From contig NC_073696.1 in the NCBI RefSeq assembly GCF_029784165.1, positions 51,465,501 to 51,529,500 of the forward strand: a stretch of DNA of 64,000 bases. The letters are read 5' to 3'. Below, one piece after another: positions 36,320-45,990 of the stretch. Each line of letters starts with the position of its first letter. The stretch's first letter is position 1. Below the pieces are notes generated by a model that worked only from the letters and a program-made list of their open reading frames with translations, was not told the DNA's origin and did not search any database. This stretch comes from Wyeomyia smithii. Its lineage: Eukaryota; Arthropoda; Insecta; Diptera; Culicidae. The position numbers and the translations under genes were made by a program.

Positions 36320-36945
36320 TATTTCTAAACAGATACTTTATTAGTGTTTTGGATAAATGTTATTAACATTAACATTAAATAGTCTATCGTAATCTTAACG
36401 GTTATTATTCAAAGAATTTACATTAACTCCCGAATGCAACTATGCAAGTGTTGTAACGAACAGGTCTATGTAGTTCTACTTCAACTTTGCGGTCGCTTTA
36501 CACACAACCCTTCAACTATTTTTTACTAAAGTAAATGTCGCTACACCTACCGCTGACGCTGCGATCACCGCTACTGGTATCCGCTGCTGGTACCTCAAAA
36601 TATTACCTTTTCAATTAAATATTCAATTCGCCCTCAAAAGGACAGTTTGTTGTTCAATTAAATATTGGATATAATGCTGATGCAGTGACAAACTGTTTTC
36701 ACGCTAAAAATTCAACAGCCGACAGCTTTTGATTGCCTTGATACGGAAGAGGTTTCCACCGGAGGATGTGCTGCCTAATCCACCTACCTGTAATGCTGCT
36801 GATGCACAAAGCTTTTTACTAGAAGAATTAGAATCGCTGCACCCACCACTGACAGATGCTACCACTACCGTTGCTGGAGCCCGCTGCTTAGTTAGGGCCA
36901 TCCTAATGACCATCCACTAGTAAACTGATTGGTTTTGCTTATTTT
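36320..36945. other. No gene supported; repeated AT-rich motifs
   Basis: TTCAATTAAATATT occurs at about 36609 and 36654. A 63-codon plus frame (36729-36920) encodes an acidic/proline-rich stretch with no recognised family. Confidence 0.35.
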
Positions 36946-36949
36946 AACA

Positions 36950-37443
36950 AAATTTCGACTTCGAATGTGGGATCACAATAACATCCTGTCTTAGCCGCAT
37001 TGATCACAATTTTCCATTTGGTGTAATATACTCATTCAGAGCATCAAGGTTTTCCTGTAGCCTGCGTGTCAGAGCTTCGCAAATTGGGATAATACACTAC
37101 TCCCAGGAAGAGGTGGTAGATGTTTTATGGGAGTGAACCCAAGACGCTACCTCGAGGTACTCCTGCGTCGATGGTAAACTGCTTTGAGCAAGCATTGTGT
37201 ACGTAAGCCCGGAACACTCTGTCTGAGAGGCAGTTTATGATAATCTTAATCAGAAATATTGGAAAATTGTGTCGATGCAGCAGGGCATCTTGGACACCGA
37301 CTTGCTCCGCAGAATGATGTTGGTAACTCGATTGAGTTGATGGATGGTAGAACTAAATGAAAGCAGACGGCTCTGGATCGACTTTTCAAATAGCTTGGAA
37401 AAGGCAGAGAGTAAGCTGATTGGTCGATATCTTACCAAATAGT
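36950..37443 (-). pseudogene. Jockey/CR1-like reverse transcriptase fragment
   Basis: Minus-strand reading gives RYRPISLLSAFSKLFEKSI and QSRLLSF, then across frames INCLSDRVFRAYVHNA, FTIDAGVPRGSVLGS, and finally LQENLDALNEYIT with INAAK and VIVIPHSK. These are the fingers, palm and post-catalytic motifs of a Jockey-type LINE. The region expected to carry the FADD box is deleted or unrecognisable. The fragment starts abruptly at about 37443, where the RTE remnant ends, so one element inserted into or recombined with the other. Confidence 0.7.
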
Positions 37444-39000
37444 CCCAAGCCGTGGTGTGGCTTTTGCTGTACGTTAGAGTCGTCTCCATTCCACTCGGTC
37501 CATGGCTGCAGTTCGCCAGCTCTGCAATCTGCGTAGGGTCCGCAGGTCGTCTTCCACCTGATCGATCCACCTTGCCCGTTGTGCACCTCTCCGTCTCGTC
37601 CCTGACGGATCCATACAACATGCCTAGCCCACCGCAACCTGCCTATCTTAGCGGTGTGGACGATAGATGGCTTCTCAAGCGGCTCCTGCAGTTCGTGGTT
37701 CATTCGCTTTCTCCACACTCCGTTGTCCATCTGCAGTCCATCGAAGATGGTACGCAACACCTTCCGCTCAAAGACCGCAAGGGTGCGTTGGTCCTCCACA
37801 AGCATAGCCCGTAGAGGACTACCGGTCTGATCAGCGTCTTGTAGATGGTTAACTAGGTGCGGCGACGAATTCTACTCGATCGGAGCGTCCTCCGGAGACC
37901 AAAGTATGTACGATTCCCTGCCATAATGCGCAGTTGAATTTATCTGCTGGTATCGTTGTCGGCAGTTACCCAAGCCCAAACACACGAGCTCGTTGACCAC
38001 CTCGATTTCATCACCACCAACTTGAACTCGAGGTGGTTAGGTGGACCAGTTTAATCCGTTTGATTTCAGCCTTCAGTCCGATGTATGTATTCGCCATCTT
38101 CACAAAGATCCGAGCCACAATGTCGATATCGTCAGCGAAACCAAACAGTTGAACTGACTTTCGGAATATCGTGCCACTCGTTCAGACCTCTTCGGGTTTT
38201 GAAGGGGCTCGAGAGTGCCCCCAAAACTCGAACTACACACATCACTCGATCCATCGTCGCTTTGACCAACCGCGTCAGTTTGTCCGGAAATCCGTAGTCG
38301 TGCATGATTTGCCATAGCTGGTCCCGCTGGGCACGTTATATTCGCGGCATTTCGAAGTGCTGCTTCCACCTTTCGATTACCTCACATTCGGTTGTAAGGA
38401 GGTTGCCGTCCAAACTCCTGCACATATCGGCTTGCGGCACGAAGCCTTTGCGAGAGCTGTTTAGCTTCTCGTAGAACTTCCGAGTGTCGTTAGCTTCGTA
38501 CAGTTCTTCCATCGCTACGCGATCTCGGTCTTCTGGCTGGCGCTTCTTCCTTCGGTGGACCGAGTTTTGGCTGTTCCGTGCCTGTCGGTATCGCTCCACG
38601 TTCGCTCTCGTACGGTGTTGCAGCATTCTCGCCCGTGCTGCGTTTCTCTCCTCGATTAACCGTTTGCATTCGCCGTCGAACCAGTCAGGATTCGGGGCCC
38701 TTGTACCTAGTAGCGCTACAGCAGTGCTACCTATGGCGGGTCGGATGCTTCTCCAGTCATCTTCAAGGGTAGCTGCTCTTCCGTGGGTAGCTCTGCCTCC
38801 AGCTGCTGCGCGTATTCCCGTGCAGCCTCAGTGTCCCGCGTCGGCGTGTCTTTTGTCCTGTCCAACAAAGTTCCTGCAGCGCTACGACCTCGAAGTTGCG
38901 TGGATGTAGCTCGTCGTAGATTATCCTGTCGCATCATGGAAAGCAGGGCAATTTGCAGTTCCATGTCCCAAGTTTCCAATCGTAGTCCTTATTTCGTTGC
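37444..39000 (-). pseudogene. Second RTE-type retrotransposon, internally deleted
   Basis: From 38990 down: the endonuclease start (LGTWNCK), an abrupt jump to the linker (DWFDGECKRLIEERNAARA, MLQHRTRANVERYRQARNS, RKFYEKLNSSRKGFVPQ, MCRSLDGNLLTTECEVIERW), and a second jump near 38340 into the palm (HDYGFPDKLTRLVKATMDRV, KTRRG). Then come FGFADDIDIVAR at about 38120-38150 with the catalytic FADD intact, and the C-terminus (IYKTLIRPVVLYG, LAVFERKVLRTIFDGLQ, WRKRMNHELQE) to about 37450. Two large internal deletions and several shifts remove most of the endonuclease and the reverse transcriptase fingers. It is a different subfamily from the 7.84-kb copy. Confidence 0.8.
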
Positions 39001-39261
39001 CTAGGTCCATGCCGATTGCTCCGATTCGTATTATATCTTACGTTGTTTGTATAATGTTGTTTTCCGGGGCGACTCGTTGGGCCTTCCCCAACCCCCTGTC
39101 TTGCCGAGGGACCATCGTGTCAGCTCTGTTCAGAGTCCCACGCTACCACCAGGACGTTGATCAGCCTCTCCTAACGCTGACGCTGTTTTGAGCCGCATCA
39201 TCTTGGTGAACAGACGCTCGGGTTGGCGAAGCATTTCCTCTTCCACCGGAATATGGTTTAC

Positions 39262-39490
39262 GCGCCAATGATTTTTCTGGGCCAAACATTCTAAATTGTC
39301 ACAAAATCGAAGATATCTTAAGAAAATTGGTGAAGGTAAAATGAAAAACAAAAAAGTTATGAACGTCTGAATATTTTATCATTATCACTCAGAACTTATT
39401 TTTGAGGATTTTTTTCTGTTGTTGTTATAAATTATCGCTAAGAGCATGATGCTAATCCAACACGCTGTTTTTGTGGTGAAATTAAGTATT
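39262..39490 (-). repeat. Inverted duplicate, left arm
   Basis: The reverse complement of this stretch matches 40670-40950. Shared phrases in order are ATCATGCTCT(T/C)AGCGATAAT, TCTGAGTGA, AAATATTCA(G/A)ACGT, CATAACTTTTTTGTTTTTC and GATTTTGTGACAATTT. This arm lacks about 70 bases that the right arm has after CACCAA. No coding content. Confidence 0.8.
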
Positions 39491-39668
39491 CAATCGATTA
39501 TACCTGCCATGCTATCATACCTACCTATATTATTTCCCAGCCAAATAGCTGCTATAACTAAACGCAAAAGTTTAATTTATTATTCGAATTTTTTTTTTAA
39601 ATTTCTATTTTTAACAACGGCTTTTACCCGTTAACATTGAAGTTCATTAAGGAGACAATTATGCAGTA

Positions 39669-39872
39669 GGGAAAGCGAAAAATAAGCGAACTGGAAATAT
39701 CATACAGATTTGGAATAATATACCGCATCCCGACGGGACTTGAACCCGCAATCTCCGGGATTGCGGATTTGAGGGTTCAAGTTGGGAGATTGTGGATTCA
39801 AGTCCCGTCGGGATGCGGTATATTTTTCCAAATCTGTATCATATTACCAGTTCGCTTATTTCTCGCTTTCCC
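39669..39872. mobile_element. Palindromic tRNA-like element (204 bp)
   Basis: Both ends read GGGAAAGCGA(A/G)AAATAAGCG inward, and the arms (about 88 bases each) stay paired through ACAGATTTGGAA, TATACCGCATCCCG and GGGACTTGAA. In each arm one strand carries a tRNA T-arm-like hairpin: in the left arm, minus strand, stem GCGGG/CCCGT with loop TTCAAGT. The centre has an additional copy of GGGTTCAAGTTGGGAG. It may be two tRNA-derived short elements fused head to head, or a MITE that captured a tRNA-like motif. No clean target duplication is seen. Confidence 0.7.
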
Positions 39873-40669
39873 AGCTGCACACATTGTCTGCTTTATAAAC
39901 TTTAACTTGTTACTTGGAGAGTAATTAACAATTATTTTCTTTCGTGTAACAAATCTATTACTTTACAAGCAATAAAATTCTTCTCCTATTGAGTAACAAC
40001 CCTTACTGTCATATAATTTGCACATGTTGCAAGATCACGAGTATCTAATAATAACCGTTACAACTACTTGCAAAACTTTTACTCACTACTTGAAAAGGTA
40101 AATGAAAGATTATCCTCATCTCCAGTCGATTTACAACAAACACTGTCGTGACTTAAATGAATTAGATCCCTGCATCAATACAAACACAGCAGATGATGTC
40201 TCGCTTACACATGCAACGCGGCTCTTGCTTGTACGTTCCCCTGCAAAAATGTATACAAGCGCGTAACTTCATTACTTTTTGGTTATTGGCATCTTAGCAG
40301 TAGAAACAACTATACATAAAACAGTTTTGAAGTGAATAAATAAGTGGTTAAGTGAAATAACTGTTGGTGTTAAGGTCCAGCAAACAACATGAATAACACT
40401 ACGTACAAAATTAAATGTTTTCGACCTTTCGATGGTAAAAAGTGTTCGAAGCAGCTGCGGAAACTGTCGGATAATAATATCAAAACTTGAAAGTGATAGT
40501 ATTCCAAGTCATCGCAACTAGCTAACGAATGTCGTATTTGTACGTCATGTCATGCGCATGTAGAGAAACTAGCTCTCTCTACACTTCTTATTTTTAAAAG
40601 CGTCTGATAGCGGGAATTGTCGCTGAGTTATTAGAGCATATTAGATTTCAATAAGGCCAGTATCAAAGT
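39873..40669. other. No gene seen
   Basis: AT-rich non-coding sequence between the palindromic element and the right arm of the inverted duplicate. Confidence 0.5.
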
Positions 40670-40950
40670 GATTGATTATGTTACAAAAACAACGCGTTGG
40701 ATTTGTATCATGCTCTCAGCGATAATTCATAACAATAACAGAAAAAAAAACACCAACAAAAAATTCTGAGTGAAAATGACAAAATATTCAAACGTCCATA
40801 ACTTTTTTGTTTTTCATTTTACCATCACCAAATATTGACAGATAATAATAAATATTGTCGTTTTTAATGTATAAAAAAAATTTAAAAATGGCACTTATTG
40901 AGATATTTTAGATTTTGTGACAATTTGGAATATTTGGCACAGAAAAAAAA
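40670..40950 (+). repeat. Inverted duplicate, right arm
   Basis: Partner of 39262-39490 in opposite orientation, about 1.2 kb away, with an additional internal stretch (AGATAATAATAAATATTG..TTATTGAGATATTTT). Further outward, 40980-41200 contains phrases such as GCTGAAGACACCATTTCAATC and AATTTCAGCGAAATCGG that look like a common dispersed repeat. Confidence 0.8.
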
Positions 40951-41884
40951 ATATTTTTACAGTGTATATATTTTTTTAGAATCGCAAACTTTGCTGAAGA
41001 CACCATTTCAATCAAACAAGTCGTTTTTCTGATACAAAATATTTCATTCATCAGTCACATTTTTGGATAGGCCCATTTGAAACAGCAGTCGTGAGTCTAC
41101 ATGAAGAACTGATAGTATAAAATGACCTCTTTATCATCTGGAAACAACTGTGCATAATTTCAGCGAAATCGGAAATGGTAGATCAGAATCGATTTGTGAA
41201 GTAGCGTGGACTTGCTCTTGAAGTAAAAGTTTGGAAGTAATAAAAGATCACTTTGAAAATTCCACGCTTTAGCAGCATCGTTTCAGTGTTCACTTTCACT
41301 ATCACACGTGATTCCGTAGTCCTAATTACACCACTAAAATTAGTTTTGTTTACGAGCCGATGGAAGATTGACTCTGCATTGCTTATAAAAGCAGTGTTGC
41401 CGATAACCTTGGAAAATAAGGCTATTTTTTCACTTAAAAATTTCTGTCAGTAGAAAATATCTTGCATATAAACATATTTTTTTACTGAAATGTGCTTTTT
41501 CTGTCGCTTAGGCTACATTTATTTGAAAATGGGAAATATTTATTTTGTTTAAGTATGCGATCCTGATTAATTTTCGAGATTTTTTGAATAAATAATAAAT
41601 AATACATCGAAGTTGCTAAACAATAAATAAACAAAATTAGATAGGTATTCAAAAACACTCCTTATCCGTCAAAAACAAGTACTGATTGCCATATTGCACA
41701 GGCCGTTTTCGCTGCCAATTTACAGACTGGCCACATCGACTGTCCAGCCTTATTAGCACAGCTGAATTTACATGCTCCTGAGAGGCCGTTGCGCCAAACA
41801 AGTTTCCTGCATTTGGATCCTCAGAATCGACTTTATGGTTGTCATGATCCAATTCGTGTTAATTGCCACCGTTTAAATGAGGAA

Positions 41885-42037
41885 GGGGAACTGCTCCATT
41901 ATTCATCTCAGCCCATAGCCCAGTCCCATATCACATGAAAACACAATTTAAGACAGGAAAAAGACGCATATTTTCTTCTTAAACCAATCTGCTAATCCAT
42001 GGAACGGGTTCTTCTGAGTTCACTTTAGATTCCTCAT
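41885..42037 (-). repeat. Dispersed repeat, copy B
   Basis: Reverse complement of copy A (1400-1560): AATCTGCTAATCCATGG, GGAAAAAGACGCAT and GGGGAACTGCTCCATTATTC are shared. The copy runs into the assembly gap. Confidence 0.7.
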
Positions 42038-42537
42038 NNNNNNNNNNNNNNNNNNNNNNNNNNNNNNNNNNNNNNNNNNNNNNNNNNNNNNNNNNNNNNN
42101 NNNNNNNNNNNNNNNNNNNNNNNNNNNNNNNNNNNNNNNNNNNNNNNNNNNNNNNNNNNNNNNNNNNNNNNNNNNNNNNNNNNNNNNNNNNNNNNNNNNN
42201 NNNNNNNNNNNNNNNNNNNNNNNNNNNNNNNNNNNNNNNNNNNNNNNNNNNNNNNNNNNNNNNNNNNNNNNNNNNNNNNNNNNNNNNNNNNNNNNNNNNN
42301 NNNNNNNNNNNNNNNNNNNNNNNNNNNNNNNNNNNNNNNNNNNNNNNNNNNNNNNNNNNNNNNNNNNNNNNNNNNNNNNNNNNNNNNNNNNNNNNNNNNN
42401 NNNNNNNNNNNNNNNNNNNNNNNNNNNNNNNNNNNNNNNNNNNNNNNNNNNNNNNNNNNNNNNNNNNNNNNNNNNNNNNNNNNNNNNNNNNNNNNNNNNN
42501 NNNNNNNNNNNNNNNNNNNNNNNNNNNNNNNNNNNNN
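42038..42537. other. Assembly gap (500 N)
   Basis: Exactly 500 N; a round number suggests a placeholder, so the true size is unknown. The right edge is a GA microsatellite, which probably caused the break. Any frame crossing it is meaningless. Confidence 0.99.
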
Positions 42538-43235
42538 GAGAGAGAGAGAGAAGAGAGAAGAGAAGGCAAGAGAAGAGAGAGCAAACAGTGAGATGAGAAA
42601 GACGAGAGAGAGTAAGTCTCTTCTCTTCTCTCTCTTCTCATCATCATCTTTGCTCCCTGTCTTCTATCTCTCTTCTCCCTTTGTTTCTCTCTATCTACTT
42701 TCTCTTTTCTCGCTTTTCTCTCTCATCTCTCTTCCTTCCACTTCTCTTTCGTTTCGAAATAACAGAGAGGGAAAAGAGAAAGTGAGAGAGAAAGAAGAGA
42801 GAGAAGAAAAAGAAAAGAAAGAAGAGAGACAAAAGAGAAAAATAGAGAGAGAAGAGAGAATAAAGAAAAATTAATGAACGAAGAGAGAGAGGAAGAAAAG
42901 AAAGACAAAGGAGTGGTGAGAGAGGAGTGAAGAGAGAATAGTGAAGAGAGAAGAGAGAAGAAAGAAGAGAGAGAGAAAAGAGAGAGAGAAAAGAGAGAGA
43001 GAAAAAACAGAGTGAGGAGTGAGAGGAAAGAGAGAAGAGAAGAGAGAAGAGGAAGAGGAAGAAAAAGCGAGAGTGAGACTGCAGAGAGCAGAGATAAGAG
43101 AAAGAAGAGTGAAGAGAGAAATTAAAGCAGAGAGAAGAGAGATCAAAGAGAGAAGAGAGTGCAGAGAAAGACAGAGAGAAGAGACATACGGAGGGCAAAA
43201 AGAGATAGAGAAAAGAGAGAGAGAGATTGCCGGAA
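42538..43235. repeat. Purine/pyrimidine-rich GAGA tract with strand switches
   Basis: GA/GAGAAGA-rich DNA, interrupted at about 42612-42755 by a CT-rich stretch (TCTCTTCTCTTCTC type), then GA-rich again to 43235. Opposite-strand neighbouring tracts could fold into hairpins or triplex DNA. The long frames here (for example 215 codons, 43342-42695 minus) are only Ser/Leu/Phe low complexity and are not genes. Confidence 0.9.
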
Positions 43236-43239
43236 TCCC

Positions 43240-45990
43240 TTTTAATAGCCTGAAAAAGTGACAGAGAAAATGATTCGAAATTCAATTTTGAATCGCAGAG
43301 AAGGCTTCTGAACGAGAGAAATAGCTCTGACCCACAAAACATATTTATATTCGGAAATCGCAGAAAAACATTTTCTAAAATTTTAAATTGCTCTCGAAGA
43401 CTACTCTCGAATACTAAAACAAAAAGTTATTCTTAAATTTGAAGGAAAACGCTTTTAATGACAAAAAAGAAATAGGAAATGATCCTAATTAAAAATTAGG
43501 CGAAATTACTAAACCAGAAATAGATAATGATAAAAAATCACTTCTTCCTAAAGGTTTGAAACAGAGATACGAAGGAAAAAATCAGGTTCAGAATCCATTA
43601 GAAATTCTAGTAAAGTCATGTAGAGCCGTGCATAGCAAAAAGTTAGGAGAAAGTTTAAAGTAAAATACGATTCTAAATTTACTTTTGAATCACTGGAAAT
43701 CATTTTTATGAGCAGGTAGGAAAAAATATATTAAACTTTGTTAAAAATCCGAAAAATATTCTCAAGGACCACAAGAGATGGAATACAAAATAAAAAAATT
43801 AACCTAGGCTTGGAATCGCCTAAACATGCAACCATGTCCCAAAACGGAAAAAATTAATCGCTTGTCCAGAAAAGATTCCTGAAGACCAGAAGAAGCAAAT
43901 GGCTGAAACAGAATGTAATCCCTGAAATTTGTTGCAGGTTCGTAGACTAGTACTACACTTTGAACCGATGGGAAGCAATTGCATGGATTATAAAATAAAG
44001 TTACCTTAGATCAGGTTCAAAACTAAAACGTTTTTGAAGGCCTGAGAAAGCGAAGAAATATATCTCGAGTTCGGAATCGCTACAAACGATTCTGAAAACC
44101 AGAAAAAAGCAAACGAAAGAAAAGTTCGGAATCCGAAAAATCAGTTTATCGGCTAGAACTTCAGCTCAGAATCGTTAAAACCAAACTCCCAGATAATGCA
44201 AGCAGAAAATGATCTGAAATTTATTTTAAAATCGCTGAAAATTACTCCTAAGACTAAACATAGAAAAATATTTTAGTCCAACTAATGCCTCAAAATACAA
44301 CTTAGTTGTCTCAAAAGTCAGAGAAGGAGTTAACTGGATTTTATTTTCAAGTTTGGTTTAGAATCGCCCCGATACACAAAAATTGATGGAATGAGAATGA
44401 TCCCAAATGAGACTTGAAAGTTTTAAAGAATGTTCATAAATTTCTATTCTGTAGAGAGGAAAGCGAAAGTGATCACAAATTGAGATGATAATAACCGTTA
44501 AAAGTTTCTGGGGGTTAAAAAAGGCGAATCTAGTATTTGATAACAAATAACAACGTCTCTACTAGAGTAGGAGAGCTGAAAAAATAAAACAATCTCAAAT
44601 TGAACCTAGAAAAAACGCGAAAAAATTTGAAAACATATATCTATAAAAAATAAAGCTTAGAATAGCTGATAAATGTTCCTAAGAGCACTAACATCTAAAA
44701 CTTTCTGACTTCTAAATAACCTAAACCGACAAAACAACTGAAAATGTTCCTAAATTTGACTCTGAATTACAAAAAATTGTCTTAAAGACAGATTAAGGAA
44801 GAGTGATGTTATATAAAGCTGAGAACCAACTTGAAAAGATAGAAATAAACAGTAAACTTGGCTAAGGCTACGGAAAATGCTCAAATAGGTAAAAAAAACG
44901 TGGAAAAAATTAAAGATCCCAAATTAAACTTGGAGTCGCTTTGAGGGGTATTTGAAAGTCATATTTAGTAATGAAGAAATGTAAAAATAAAGATTTATTG
45001 TAAATTTTACTCAAAACTGCTACAATTCCAAACTTTACAAAAAATCACATAAAACACCCGCAGATTAAGCTTAGAACCGTTTTGAAGACTAGATAAGAAG
45101 ACTTATTTTCCACGAAAAATGCTGCAAAAGATAATGAAATACGCAAATAAAAGACTATCTCGAAATGAATTAAGAATCGCCTGAATACGTCTTCCCAGTC
45201 AACCACAAATCGTATAACACTGAGTGAAAATTATCGCAAATATATCTTGACGAAATCTAAATCGTATACCACGCTTATTATCATGCGCAGAAATTCAGTT
45301 TCAATTGTATATCATGGTGGAATCTAACCGATTTACGTTTGTAGGATAAAAATGTAAGATAGTGTGAAACAAATCACTTTTAATCGGAAATTATCGTATA
45401 TAAAAACGTATATCAATAAATTGCATACCATTATTCTTCAGTGCGTATATCGCCTCCAAAATAGTAAGCATATGCTGTTTCTGTGCGTCAAGTACGAGTT
45501 TGTATGATATATATGAGTGCGGATATTGGAATCGAAACATTATTATACGTATGAAAATGTTGACTGGGTTTATTACTATGAAACAGCAAAAAATATGGTG
45601 CAGATTTGTTGGAAAATTTTCCATACTACTAGAAAAGTAAGTACTGGTAAATGATTTCAAGTTACGCTAAGAACATTTCTAAAAGTTATAAGAGAACGTT
45701 TTCCTAAAGTACGTTAAGATCGGTTAAAAATACTTCTAAATAATATTAAAATTGAAAATTGAAATTGATCCAAAAAATGAACTTTAAATCGTTGAATAAA
45801 GTTAGAATAGGCTCATATAGAATAAAGTGCTAAAATTAGCTAACACTTATCGAAAATGTTTTCAACGGCCAAAGATTTTGAAGATGTAAAATTTAGCTTA
45901 GAATCACTGAAAAATGACAGAAAAAGCATCAAAAATTAGTACCTGAAATACTGCTGAACCGATATCGATTTATTTTAGAACATCAAACCC
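43240..45990. repeat. Decayed satellite, block 2 (GAATCGC-TGAAAA type)
   Basis: Phrases like ATTTTGAATCGCAGAGAAGG, AAAATCGCTGAAAATTACTC, TTTAGCTTAGAATCACTGAAAAATG and GACCAGAAAAAAGC recur at roughly 90-110 base intervals, heavily mutated. There is no coding content: no frame above about 90 codons, and none with a known motif. A distinct stretch at 45230-45560 (ATCGTATA motifs) may be an insertion. Confidence 0.5.

Noticed and set aside
41979..42647. 222-codon frame across the gap
   Set aside because: Most of it is undetermined bases.
42695..43342. 215-codon frame on the minus strand
   Set aside because: Its composition is Ser/Leu/Phe low complexity read from a GA tract; it is not a protein.
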